Assembly: GCA_002315495.1 (NCBI GenBank)
Contig: DCGJ01000128.1
Coordinates: 14,674-29,743 of the forward strand
DNA from: Lachnoclostridium sp. UBA1781
GTDB taxonomy: Bacteria > Bacillota > Clostridia > Lachnospirales > Lachnospiraceae
DNA: 15,070 nt
Direction of reading: 5' to 3'
The translations under genes were made by a program, and so were the position numbers. Below the pieces are notes generated by a model that was not told the origin of the DNA, did no database searches, and was given only the letters and a program-made list of their open reading frames with translations. Position 1 is the first letter of the stretch. The number at the start of each line of letters is the position of its first letter. Below, one piece after another: positions 1-7,194 of this stretch.

Positions 1-664
1 ACTCCGTCTCGCAGGCCTCCTGCAGGTCGCCGTCGTAGGTGAGAAACCCGTCCTCGTCACGAGGCAGCGTCTCAGACAGCGCATTTGCCTTAGCAATCAG
101 GTAGTTACGGACCGCCATCAGGTCCTCGCCGGTGTACTTCTCCTTCGCCTCCACCTCCGGATTCGGATCAAGTGCGGCGCGATGGTACATGCTCACGCAG
201 TTTAGCGTCATAATCATCATCACATTCAGCAAAATGGCGATGAACACACGATAATAGAAGCGTGACAGGTAAAACGCATTCGATTTCTTCTTGCGCTTTC
301 GGTTTCGGAACATCGGAATCCATGCAAATGCGGCAATGACGCACAGCACCAGCCCAATCTCAATCAATACCTCGCCCACGGAGAATGGAAACAGCGACGT
401 GATTCGCCCGTAGGTATTCAGAAAGACCGGATGACAGTAGCGAACATAAAAATCGCAGAAGCCTGAGGACATCCAGCAGACGATGTTTAACACACAAATG
501 ATTAACAGGTATAGCAGAGCAAATGCCTGGAATTCGTTAAAGCGTCCCAGGTACAGCTTCTTTCCCTTCTTTTTGGAAGCGGTCGGGGTTCTTCTTTCGG
601 AATCGTCCGGCTCGCGATTCGGTTGGCGGCGCGGTCTGCCGCCCGTGGATTTCTTTTGCGCCAT
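1..664 (-). CDS. DUF3810-type membrane protein, 3' end outside window
   Basis: The reading frame is open from an ATG at 664 (reverse strand) to the window edge, about 221 codons, so the C-terminal part is missing. The start is supported by GGGAGG about six bases upstream. The N-terminus (about 45 residues) is very basic and polar, with a GRPPRRQPNRE stretch, and is probably cytoplasmic. Three hydrophobic segments follow: near residues 47-67 (FALLYLLIICVLNIV), 95-120 (GEVLIEIGLVLCVIAAFAW), and 141-160 (FIAILLNVMMIMTLNCVSMY), the second followed by an Arg/Lys-rich loop. The stretch after the third segment (YHRAALDPNPEVEAKEKYTG, then a helix ending YLIAKANALSE) resembles the extracytoplasmic domain of DUF3810 proteins, which are widespread in Clostridia and sometimes annotated as metallopeptidase-like. 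The catalytic region would lie beyond the window, so no activity can be judged. It is divergent from the holB operon. Confidence 0.8.
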   Translation of the reverse strand, partial: MAQKKSTGGRPRRQPNREPDDSERRTPTASKKKGKKLYLGRFNEFQAFALLYLLIICVLNIVCWMSSGFCDFYVRYCHPVFLNTYGRITSLFPFSVGEVLIEIGLVLCVIAAFAWIPMFRNRKRKKKSNAFYLSRFYYRVFIAILLNVMMIMTLNCVSMYHRAALDPNPEVEAKEKYTGEDLMAVRNYLIAKANALSETLPRDEDGFLTYDGDLQEACETE

Positions 665-714
665 ATTGGCCTCCCTTTTTGGGCGGATTGCAATCACCGC
701 CATCTATCTTCTCC

Positions 715-743
715 ATACTATCACAAGTTTTGGAAAATGCCCA
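715..743 (-). promoter_or_regulatory. Putative extended -10 promoter of the DUF3810 gene
   Basis: On the reverse strand, TAGTAT (720-715) is preceded directly by TGA, giving an extended -10 of the form TGnTAGTAT. At a 17-nt spacing the -35 position reads TGGGCA (743-738), a poor match to TTGACA. It lies about 50 bp upstream of the ATG at 664. The opposite-strand promoter at 803-831 shares the GTGATA context. Confidence 0.45.
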
Positions 744-808
744 CCTATTTTTCGGGCATGAGACAGAAAAAGGGCATACTACGTTGGTGCAATCCCACCT
801 ACTTGCCC
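737..808. repeat. Cluster of WTGCCC motifs between divergent genes
   Basis: Within 72 bp there are four occurrences of the hexamer WTGCCC in either orientation: ATGCCC at 737-742, GGGCAT at 754-759, GGGCAT at 772-777 and TTGCCC at 803-808. The first two form an inverted repeat with an 11-nt loop. CCCACCTA occurs twice as well (741 and 794 areas). The last copy coincides with the -35 position of the forward promoter and the first with that of the reverse promoter, which suggests an operator shared by the divergent genes. The same word recurs upstream of pilB. Confidence 0.4.
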
Positions 809-831
809 GAAATGGCATTTCGTGATATGAT
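803..831 (+). promoter_or_regulatory. Putative promoter of the kinase-holB-ricT-trmN6-rsmI operon
   Basis: TTGCCC (803-808), a 17-nt spacer and TATGAT (826-831), the latter preceded by TGA to give an extended -10. It lies about 50 bp upstream of the ATG at 882. The -35 matches only TTG of the consensus. No other promoter of comparable quality is visible before the end of rsmI, so the five genes are probably co-transcribed. Confidence 0.55.
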
Positions 832-881
832 AGCATAAATATGTGCTCACGAGGCAGATGCCGTGAAGAAACGAGGGGGCA

Positions 882-1469
882 ATGGGCAAATTATTCGTCA
901 TGATGGGAAAAAGCGCAACCGGAAAGGATCACGTGTTTCAGGCCGTAATCGAGCGGATTCAGGTGCCGCTTAAGACTGTGATTCCATATACAACCAGACC
1001 GATGCGTGCGAATGAAACGGAGGGCCTAGAATACCATTTTGTCAGCGTGGAAGAGAAAGAAGCGATGGCTTCGGCGGGGAAAATCATTGAGTGCCGCAGC
1101 TACAACACGGTGCAGGGCGTATGGTATTATTTCACCGCTGACGATGGGCAGATTGATCTGCAAAAGGATTCCTGCATTGTGATTGGAACGCCGGAAGCCT
1201 ATGAGCAGATTCGCAACTACTTTGGAAAAGAGCTGGTGGTACCGCTTTACATCGAGGTGGACGACGAGAATCGCCTGCTTCGTGCCATGAAGCGCGAGAA
1301 AAAGCAGGAGAATCCTAATTATAAGGAAATGTGCCGTCGCTTTTTGGCGGACAGCGAGGATTTTTCCGACGAAGTTTTGGAACGTCTGGAGATTACCAAG
1401 CGTTTCTTGAATATTGATTTGGACACTTGTATAGATGAAGTGATTTCGGAGATTGAGAAGGAAGCATGA
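882..1469 (+). CDS. Guanylate-kinase-like P-loop nucleotide kinase
   Basis: 195 residues, close to bacterial guanylate kinase length. The P-loop near the N-terminus reads GKSATGKD (residues 9-16), with Asp in the place usually held by Ser/Thr after the Lys. Downstream the GMP-binding region of guanylate kinase is recognisable: TTRPMR (42-47, the two Arg), an EYHFVS block, a conserved Glu in GKIIEC, and a Tyr-rich VWYYF where Gmk has YGT. A lid-like Arg/Lys-rich segment (RLLRAMKREKK) follows. Guanylate kinases convert GMP to GDP using ATP in the cytoplasm. Whether this one does so, or is a paralogue with another substrate, cannot be settled; the divergent P-loop favours a paralogue. The start is supported by GAGGGGG just upstream. 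The 3' end overlaps holB by 4 nt (ATGA), implying translational coupling. In Bacillus subtilis, thymidylate kinase lies a few genes upstream of holB. Confidence 0.8.
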   Translation: MGKLFVMMGKSATGKDHVFQAVIERIQVPLKTVIPYTTRPMRANETEGLEYHFVSVEEKEAMASAGKIIECRSYNTVQGVWYYFTADDGQIDLQKDSCIVIGTPEAYEQIRNYFGKELVVPLYIEVDDENRLLRAMKREKKQENPNYKEMCRRFLADSEDFSDEVLERLEITKRFLNIDLDTCIDEVISEIEKEA

Positions 1470-2470
1470 ACGGGTTTGAGCAGGTAGTAGGGCATAAAAA
1501 AGTGATTGCGCATTTGCAAAATGCGATTCGAAACCATACGGTGAGCCATGCCTACCTGTTTGACGGCGAGGACGGCGCCGGAAAGAATCTCGTGGCGAAG
1601 GTGCTTGCGGCAACGCTTCAGTGCGAGGCCGGCGGGACGGAGCCGTGTGGACAGTGTCGGTCGTGTCTGCAGATGGATACCGGCAATCACCCGGATGTAT
1701 TCTGGGTAACGCATGAGAAGTCGATTCTCAGCGTCGATGATATTCGTACGCAGCTGTGCGACCCGATGAGCATTTTGCCGTACTCGGGGCCGAAGAAGAT
1801 TTTCATCGTGGATGAAGCCGAGAAGATGAATGATCAGGCGCAAAATGCCCTCCTGAAGACTTTGGAGGAGCCGCCGGAATATGGCTTGATTATCCTTCTT
1901 ACGAACAATTCCGAGACGTTTTTACAGACAATTCTGTCCCGCGTTGTGCGACTTCCGTTTTTGCCGGCGCCGCACGAGGACGTGGTGCATTTTCTCATGG
2001 AGAAGAAAAAACTTCCGGACTACCGGGCCGGGCTTGTGGCCATGCTTGCCGGCGACAATCCGGGGCGTGCGCTGGCGCTTTCCGAGTCGGAGGAATTTCA
2101 GGCGCAGAAGGACGAAGTGGTGTCTCTGATGAAGGGACTTCGCAATATGGGAGCGGAGAAACGCATTGCGACGACTAAGACTTTGGTGGAGCGAAAGGCG
2201 GATTTGCCGGATTATTTGGATTTAATGCTTGTGTGGGTCCGCGATTTGCTATATTATAAGGCGGAGCCGAAGAAAGCGCGGCTTATGTTTGCGGCCGAAA
2301 AAGACGCCATCGCGGAGGAGAGTGAGTACTATACCTTCGAGACTCTGTCCCGCTTTGTGGCGGAGATTGAGGAGCTTCGGGCGAAGATGAAGGCAAATGT
2401 GAACCCCGAGGCGAGTGTCTGGACGATGCTTTGTCACATGGCGGAGCAGACGGAGACGCGATATGAGTAG
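1466..2470 (+). CDS. holB: DNA polymerase III delta' subunit (clamp loader)
   Basis: 334 residues, normal for the family. Domain order is that of the clamp-loader AAA+ ATPases. The N-terminal P-loop is GEDGAGKN (34-41), with Asn replacing Thr/Ser. The four-Cys zinc module is C53, C61, C64, C67 (CEAGG...CGQCRSC). Walker B is IFIVDEAE (112-119). LLKTLEEPP (129-137) and a sensor region ILSRV (156-160), where the usual motif is SRC, follow. Delta' acts with delta and the tau/gamma ATPases to load the beta sliding clamp at replication forks. The degenerate P-loop and the SRV variant agree with delta' being a non-hydrolysing stator; this role is known for the family, not shown here. It overlaps the kinase by 4 nt and is followed by ricT after an 82-nt gap, the same holB-ricT order as in Bacillus. 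Confidence 0.95.
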   Translation: MNGFEQVVGHKKVIAHLQNAIRNHTVSHAYLFDGEDGAGKNLVAKVLAATLQCEAGGTEPCGQCRSCLQMDTGNHPDVFWVTHEKSILSVDDIRTQLCDPMSILPYSGPKKIFIVDEAEKMNDQAQNALLKTLEEPPEYGLIILLTNNSETFLQTILSRVVRLPFLPAPHEDVVHFLMEKKKLPDYRAGLVAMLAGDNPGRALALSESEEFQAQKDEVVSLMKGLRNMGAEKRIATTKTLVERKADLPDYLDLMLVWVRDLLYYKAEPKKARLMFAAEKDAIAEESEYYTFETLSRFVAEIEELRAKMKANVNPEASVWTMLCHMAEQTETRYE

Positions 2471-2552
2471 AGGGTGCCTGCGGAAGGCCGAGGGGCATTT
2501 TGCTTAGATAAATGCGGCGTGAGCCGTTCAGAATACATCATTTGGAGGAACT

Positions 2553-3464
2553 ATGACAACAATTATCGGCGTACGTTTTCGTACGGCAGGACGTGTATAT
2601 TATTTTGATCCGTTGGATTATGACTTTTATCAGGGTGATCACGTTATCGTGGAGACCGCGCGTGGCATCGAGTATGGCTATGTTGTGCTCGGACGCCGCG
2701 AGGTGGAGGATGACAAGGTGGTAAGCCCGTTAAAGCCTGTGCTTCGCCCGGCAACTCCGGAGGATGACATGCAGGCGCTGAAGAACAAGGAAAAAGAGCG
2801 CAAGGCGATGGAGCTCTGCGCGGAGAAGGTGGCAAAGCACAATCTGGATATGAAGCTCATTGACTGCGAGTACACCTTTGATAACAGCAAGGTTTTGTTC
2901 TACTTTACCGCAGACGGACGTGTGGATTTCCGTGATTTGGTAAAGGACCTGGCAGCGGTATTTCGCACCAGAATTGAGCTTCGCCAGATCGGTGTGCGTG
3001 ATGAGACGAAGATTCTCGGCGGCATCGGTATCTGCGGACGCGAGCTTTGCTGTCATACATTTCTGGCGGACTTTGCGCCGGTTAGCGTAAAGATGGCCAA
3101 GGAGCAGAATTTGTCGCTGAATCCGACGAAAATCAGCGGAAACTGCGGACGTCTCATGTGTTGTCTGAAGAATGAAGAGGATGCTTACGAGTATCTCAAT
3201 TCCAAGCTTCCGGACATGGGCGAGACGGTTAGCACCAAGGACGGAATGACCGGCGTGGTGACCGATTTGAACGTGCTGAAGCAGAAGGTAAAAGTACTGG
3301 TTTCTGTCGACGGTAAGGATGGCGAGGAGAAGGAAGTGCGCGAGTACGCAGCCGAGGACATCACCTTCAAGCCGAAGAAGAAGCATAAGAAAACCGAGAT
3401 GGACCAGAGTCTTCGTGAGCTGGAGCGTCTTGAGAAAAAGGAAGGAAGCCATTTGGATGACTAA
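2553..3464 (+). CDS. ricT: PSP1-domain protein RicT (YaaT)
   Basis: 303 residues. The start at 2553 has TTGGAGGA seven to eight bases upstream. The PSP1 core is followed by the diagnostic Cys signature: GICGRELCCHTF (C161, C166, C167) and ISGNCGRLMCCL (C198, C203, C204). The C-terminus (about 272-297) is Lys/Glu-rich and likely disordered or helical. In Bacillus subtilis RicT forms a complex with RicA and RicF that carries [4Fe-4S] clusters and stimulates RNase Y processing of many mRNAs; it affects sporulation, competence and biofilm formation. All cluster-type Cys are present here, so cluster binding is a fair inference. Genes for RicA and RicF are not in this window. Its last 8 nt overlap trmN6. 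Confidence 0.93.
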   Translation: MTTIIGVRFRTAGRVYYFDPLDYDFYQGDHVIVETARGIEYGYVVLGRREVEDDKVVSPLKPVLRPATPEDDMQALKNKEKERKAMELCAEKVAKHNLDMKLIDCEYTFDNSKVLFYFTADGRVDFRDLVKDLAAVFRTRIELRQIGVRDETKILGGIGICGRELCCHTFLADFAPVSVKMAKEQNLSLNPTKISGNCGRLMCCLKNEEDAYEYLNSKLPDMGETVSTKDGMTGVVTDLNVLKQKVKVLVSVDGKDGEEKEVREYAAEDITFKPKKKHKKTEMDQSLRELERLEKKEGSHLDD

Positions 3465-4224
3465 GAATCTTTCGGAAAATTTTCTGCGGGATGGCGAGCG
3501 TCTGGACGACTTGGAACGGAATCATTTGCACATTATCCAGGACCCGAAGCGGTTTTGCTTTGGGATGGATGCCGTGCTTTTAAGCGGTATGGTAAAGGTG
3601 CCGGCCGGCGGTCGACTCATCGATCTCGGAACGGGCACGGGAATCCTGCCGCTTTTGTTATCTGCGAAGACAGAGGCATCGGAGCTGATTGGCCTGGAGA
3701 TTCAACCGGAAAGTGCCGACATGGCGCGTCGAAGCGTTGCCTACAATGTGGCGAGTGGGGCGCTGGCGGAGGGGCGCATTTCCATTGTGGAAGGCGACCT
3801 GAAGGAGGCGACGAAGCGGTTCGGAAAGGGGCATTTTGCTGCGGTTACCTGCAACCCACCGTATATGGAAGGGGGCACGGCGCTTCGAAATCCAAATGAC
3901 GCCAAGGCGATTGCGCGACATGAGGTGTTTTGCACGTTTGACGATGTGGCGCGGGAGGCGAGCGGATTGCTTGCGGTCGGGGGGCATTTTTATCTCGTGC
4001 ATCGGCCGTATCGTTTGGTCGAGCTGATGGAGACTCTGACCCGCTACAAGCTGGAGCCGAAGGCGATGCAGCTCGTTCACCCGTCGGTGGACAAGGAGCC
4101 GAACATGGTGCTTCTCGACTGCGTCAAATGCGGCGGTCGCCAGCTGACGGTTCTCGAGCCGCTCGTGATTTTCGGCGCGGACGGGCAGTACACGGATGTG
4201 ATTCGCGAGAAGTATGGGTTTTGA
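3457..4224 (+). CDS. trmN6: tRNA1(Val) (adenine37-N6)-methyltransferase
   Basis: 255 residues from ATG 3457. A longer in-frame extension to 3319 exists, but it lies wholly inside ricT in another frame and lacks homology-like sequence; AGGAAGG sits just upstream of 3457, so that start is preferred. The N-terminus (ERLDDLERNHLHIIQDP, then FGMDAVLLS) is typical of the YfiC/TrmN6 family. The SAM-binding motif is LIDLGTGTGILPLLL (54-68), the acidic ribose-contact residue lies in GLEIQP (79-84), and the catalytic N6-adenine motif is NPPY (133-136). The enzyme methylates N6 of A37 in tRNA-Val in members studied. It overlaps ricT by 8 nt and precedes rsmI by 34 nt. The GIY-YIG gene found between this gene and rsmI in Bacillus is absent. 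Confidence 0.92.
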   Translation: MTKNLSENFLRDGERLDDLERNHLHIIQDPKRFCFGMDAVLLSGMVKVPAGGRLIDLGTGTGILPLLLSAKTEASELIGLEIQPESADMARRSVAYNVASGALAEGRISIVEGDLKEATKRFGKGHFAAVTCNPPYMEGGTALRNPNDAKAIARHEVFCTFDDVAREASGLLAVGGHFYLVHRPYRLVELMETLTRYKLEPKAMQLVHPSVDKEPNMVLLDCVKCGGRQLTVLEPLVIFGADGQYTDVIREKYGF

Positions 4225-4258
4225 GTTGATAAAGCGTTTTTTACAGAAAGGAACGAAT

Positions 4259-5110
4259 ATGGCAGGAATGCTTTATGTGTGCGCGACACCGATTGGGAAC
4301 CTCGAGGATATGACCTATCGGGTGGTGCGCGTGCTGTCGGAGGTGGACGTGATTGCGGCCGAGGATACGAGAAACAGCATCAAGCTGTTGAATCATTTTG
4401 ATATCCACACGCCGATGACGAGCTACCATGAATATAACAAATTCGACAAGGGGCGCGAGCTGGTGGCGCGCATGATGGCGGGCGAAAATGTTGCCATTAT
4501 TACCGATGCCGGAATGCCGGGAATCAGCGATCCGGGCGAGGAACTGATTGCGATGTGCTACGAGGCGGGGATTGAGGTCACCGTCTGCCCGGGTGCGTGC
4601 GCATTTGTCACGGCACTGGTGCTGTCGGGGCAGAAAACGAGACGACTGTGCTTTGAAGCATTTCTTCCAATGGACGATAAGAAGGCGCGTCGTGAGGCGA
4701 TCGAAGCACTAAAGGACGAGACGAGAACGATTCTTCTGTATGAGGCGCCGCATCGACTGGTGCGAACCTTGGGCGAATTGGCGGCGGCACTTGGCGAGGA
4801 GCGGGGAATCTCTGTTGTGCGTGAGCTCACGAAGAAGCATGAGACGGTGTTCAAGGCGACCATCGGCGAGGCTATTCAGTTTTATACGGACAACGAGCCG
4901 AAGGGGGAGTGCGTGCTGGTCATTGCCGGAAAGACGAAGGAGGAGATGCAGCAGGAGCGCGCCGCATCCTTTGCCGAGATGACGATGGCAGAGCACGTGG
5001 AGATGTACGAAGCGCAGGGCATGGACCGCAAGGCGGCGATGAAGGCCGTGGCAGCGGACCGAAACATCGGAAAGCGCGATGTGTACAAGGCGCTTTTGGA
5101 GGAAGAGTAG
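4259..5110 (+). CDS. rsmI: 16S rRNA (cytidine1402-2'-O)-methyltransferase
   Basis: 283 residues from ATG 4259, preceded by AAAGGAA at about 4247-4253. An upstream in-frame ATG at 4214 overlaps the end of trmN6 and would add 15 residues unlike the family, so it is rejected. The protein opens with LYVCATPIGNLEDMTYR, the classic RsmI/SAM-dependent tetrapyrrole-methylase-fold signature. EDTRNS (35-40), the glycine-rich ITDAGMPGISDPGEE (81-95) and VCPGACAF (109-116) follow. RsmI methylates the 2'-OH of C1402 in the 16S decoding centre, usually with RsmH adding the N4 methyl group. Last gene of the operon, 91 nt before a strong terminator. Confidence 0.95.
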   Translation: MAGMLYVCATPIGNLEDMTYRVVRVLSEVDVIAAEDTRNSIKLLNHFDIHTPMTSYHEYNKFDKGRELVARMMAGENVAIITDAGMPGISDPGEELIAMCYEAGIEVTVCPGACAFVTALVLSGQKTRRLCFEAFLPMDDKKARREAIEALKDETRTILLYEAPHRLVRTLGELAAALGEERGISVVRELTKKHETVFKATIGEAIQFYTDNEPKGECVLVIAGKTKEEMQQERAASFAEMTMAEHVEMYEAQGMDRKAAMKAVAADRNIGKRDVYKALLEEE

Positions 5111-5201
5111 GGGGAGATTAACACGCAAGAAACAATGGTGTGGATGGAGAACGATTGAAGAATACTCTGAAAATCACAGAGGCAGAAATGAAGAATATTG
5201 A

Positions 5202-5242
5202 GGGCTGAAGACCTGCGAACGCACAGGACTTCAGCCTTTTTG
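5202..5242 (+). terminator. Rho-independent terminator after rsmI
   Basis: GGCTGAAG (5203-5210) pairs perfectly with CTTCAGCC (5229-5236). An inner CCTG/CAGG stem continues after one A-A mismatch, with loop CGAACGCA, and a T-run of five starts at 5237. It closes the 882-5110 operon. Confidence 0.9.
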
Positions 5243-5306
5243 TTTTATGAAGAATTGCTGTGTCCGGGAGGTGTTTGTAAGGAGATTCTGTTTCGGTAAG
5301 CCGGGG

Positions 5307-5388
5307 ATGTAGGGGCCGAATTCCACTTTTGCAAGATGGGCATGTAGGGGTCGAATTCCACTTTTGCAAGATGGGCATGTAGGGGGCG
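5307..5388. repeat. 35-bp tandem repeat, two full copies plus partial third
   Basis: Units 5307-5341 and 5342-5376 both begin ATGTAGGGG, continue CGAATTCCACTTTTGCAAG and end ATGGGC. They differ at one position (CC or TC after the G-run). A third unit starts at 5377 and keeps about the first 12 nt. The period is not a multiple of three, so the units are read in different frames, which argues against a coding repeat. It begins 65 bp downstream of the rsmI terminator. Confidence 0.9.
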
Positions 5389-5620
5389 CTTTGGCAAACT
5401 GAACAAAAGGGAAGAGCTCCGTTTGACGGAATGGATATTGGAAATCGTTCAAGAAACCGGATGGAGCGCGGATTCGTCAATTGACGTTGAGCATCTTTGG
5501 GAAGTTTTGCGGACGATTTTGGAAGGGCGGGTGGCGTATAATAGGAGAAGATTTGGTGAAGGAGTGGCTGAGGGGGTTGAGGCGGTTGAAGATTGTGATT
5601 GGCGGATGCCTGTTGGGCTT
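5389..5620. other. Stretch with no confident gene
   Basis: A 90-codon frame (5423-5695, TTG start) crosses this stretch. It has no recognisable domain, lacks a well-placed ribosome binding site, and its last third lies inside the inverted-repeat array, so I do not call it a gene. The segment is G-rich and contains several GGCGG words, but without the partner arm at the distance seen in the arrays. It could be a decayed gene or the eroded edge of the repeat element. Confidence 0.4.
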
Positions 5621-5975
5621 TTTCGGCGGGAGAAGCTAGAAAAGGCTTTCTCGCCTAGGGATGGAGTTCGTTTTTGCCGGGTTGTGTTCGTTTAAAAGAA
5701 AGAAATCAGGGTAAAATCGGCGGAATCTAGTGGGCAAAAGATTCTCGCCGAGTTATGGTTCTCGTTTTTCGGTAAACGGGGGCCTGGGAGCTATCCTTCT
5801 TGTGGTCAAACCAGGCGGAATCAATGATTGGTTTCAATTACGCCGAAAAGAGATGTCCTGAAACTCAAAAAATGAATTCCACAGAGCATCAAACAACGCC
5901 TAAACTAGGCGGAATATTCGAACGACGAGTAATCCGCTGAAAATCAGCCGGTTTATTCCTTCGAAATGAACGCCC
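5621..5975. repeat. Array A: four phased 31-nt inverted repeats
   Basis: Four cores start with GGCGG and end with a complementary or near-complementary arm exactly 31 nt later: 5625-5655, 5719-5749, 5814-5844 and 5908-5938. Start-to-start spacing is 94, 95 and 94. The second core has the longest stem (CGGCGGAATCT with AGATTCTCGCCG, one bulge). The first ends TCGCC, the third TACGCC and the fourth TCCGCT, so arms are partly eroded. Short blocks outside the cores, such as CAAAAAATGAATTCCACA (5866-5883), also recur in array B. The segment aligns without gaps to array B at an offset of 2204. A fifth core expected near 6001 is not present; a different hairpin (GGCTGA... TCAGC, about 5979-6030) lies there. 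Confidence 0.85.
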
Positions 5976-6046
5976 CGAAGGCTGAGAAGCCCAAAATGGG
6001 AATTCAGTCGATGAAATCGGGCCCTTCAGCAGGGGGGGATTACCGG

Positions 6047-6108
6047 GAAAGCAGGTGAGCCGCAAAGAGACAAGAAATGAATTGCCGAGAAAGCAGGTGA
6101 GCCGCAAA
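6047..6108. repeat. 20-bp direct repeats 42 bp apart upstream of the nuclease-like gene
   Basis: GAAAGCAGGTGAGCCGCAAA occurs at 6047-6066 and again at 6089-6108. The pair lies 91-152 bp before the ATG at 6199. The intervening sequence is not repeated. A reading frame runs through both copies (6055 onward), but it lacks a ribosome binding site and the better-supported start is downstream. Confidence 0.85.
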
Positions 6109-6198
6109 ACAGAAGGAATAACAGGCCCAATAAATCGAGCCAGCCATTACCGGCATAATCGCAACAACATTATTATTTCAAAGAGGGAGAACAGAATT

Positions 6199-7113
6199 AT
6201 GAGAAGAACGAAAAAAGAGATGCCTAGTTACGGACTAAGAAAAGCTCAAAGAGAAGAAACACAGCTTGCTCCGATTTCGGACATCGAGGAGAGACTGGCC
6301 GAGCGAAGAAACCGCTTGTGTAACATTGTGAAACTAAAAGAATGCCAATTACAGGAAGCTCCGAAGGGAAAACTACATTACTATCGAACCGGAAAGAATA
6401 GGGACAAGGTTTCCTTCTATCATCGGACCAGCCCCAAGGAACGCGCGGGGAAATATCTCGGAAAGCAACAATTCGCTTTGGCGAAACAACTCTCACAGAA
6501 GATGTATGATGAAAGAGTGCTGGCAGCAGCAAAGAGGGAGATTCGTTGCATCGACGCATTTTTGGATGAATTTCAAAGTGAGAGAATAGAGCAATTGTAC
6601 GACGATTTGCCGAGGGCCATGCGTGAAATCGTCACGCCGGTTACTTACGACGATGCCGAATTTGCACGACGATGGGAGTCGGAAATATACACCGGCAAGG
6701 ACTTCTATGACGATATGCCGGAGTTTTACACAGACAAAGGGGAACGTGTGCGGTCGAAGTCTGAAGTGCTGATTGCAAATGCCCTGCATCGTCATGGAAT
6801 TCCGTATCGGTATGAATATCCGCTGAATCTGGATGATGGGCAGAGAGTCTACCCGGATTTTCAGATCTTTGACGTGGCTCGTCGAAAAGTGATGTATTGG
6901 GAGCACTGCGGGATGATGGGAGCGGAAGAGTATGCGCAAATGGCGATCACGAAGATTCGTCGTTACACCCGAAACGGCTACGTGCCGGGTGAAAATCTGA
7001 TTTTATCCTTTGAAACGGCTCAGGCTCCGCTCAGTACGGAAGAAATCGATCGAACAATTGAGGTTTGTTTTGGACCGAAAAAACTGCTGCGCGGGGCTGA
7101 GTGCGCGTGTTGA
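6199..7113 (+). CDS. PD-(D/E)XK-nuclease-like hypothetical protein
   Basis: 304 residues from ATG 6199, which has AGAGGGAGA about nine bases upstream; the frame extends back to 6055 but through the direct repeats. The N-terminal half is basic and helical (residues 1-130), with KGKLHYYRTG (56-65), YLGKQQ (86-91) and a Lys/Arg/Glu-rich helix to about 125. The C-terminal half carries a pattern suggestive of a PD-(D/E)XK fold: RSKSE with Glu189, then YPDF with Asp220 (218-221), then YWEHCG with Glu235. The usual Lys of the ExK part is replaced by Cys or His. I recall similar conserved proteins of unknown function in Lachnospiraceae, but no substrate is known to me. It stands alone with a terminator right after it, inside the interval bounded by the two inverted-repeat arrays. 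Nuclease activity is inference from motif spacing only. Confidence 0.75.
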   Translation: MRRTKKEMPSYGLRKAQREETQLAPISDIEERLAERRNRLCNIVKLKECQLQEAPKGKLHYYRTGKNRDKVSFYHRTSPKERAGKYLGKQQFALAKQLSQKMYDERVLAAAKREIRCIDAFLDEFQSERIEQLYDDLPRAMREIVTPVTYDDAEFARRWESEIYTGKDFYDDMPEFYTDKGERVRSKSEVLIANALHRHGIPYRYEYPLNLDDGQRVYPDFQIFDVARRKVMYWEHCGMMGAEEYAQMAITKIRRYTRNGYVPGENLILSFETAQAPLSTEEIDRTIEVCFGPKKLLRGAECAC

Positions 7114-7122
7114 GTATGCACA

Positions 7123-7150
7123 CAAAAAGACGCCCTCGGGCGTCTTTTTG
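7123..7150. terminator. Bidirectional terminator between the nuclease-like gene and abrB
   Basis: AAAAAGACGCCC (7124-7135) pairs with GGGCGTCTTTTT (7138-7149), giving a long stem flanked by A-run and T-run. It starts 10 nt after the forward stop codon and lies 45 nt past the end of abrB on the other strand, so it can serve both convergent genes. Confidence 0.92.
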
Positions 7151-7194
7151 TTACACACTTTTCTCAATCACCAGGAATTCACACACGCAGGGAA

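Noticed and set aside
1026..1843. Long reverse frames opposite the kinase and holB
   Set aside because: They are antisense shadows of well-recognised genes and show no family features.
2471..2552. Terminator or promoter between holB and ricT
   Set aside because: Only a weak GCGG-type pairing is visible with no T-run; the gap is short and ricT has its own ribosome binding site, so simple co-transcription is preferred.
5118..5480. 120-codon reverse frame
   Set aside because: It runs through the rsmI terminator and the 35-bp tandem repeat, whose period shifts frame between copies; the protein is repeat-derived.
5423..5695. 90-codon forward frame
   Set aside because: TTG start without a well-placed ribosome binding site, no recognisable domain, and its end lies inside array A, where the aligned region of array B is not open in the same way.
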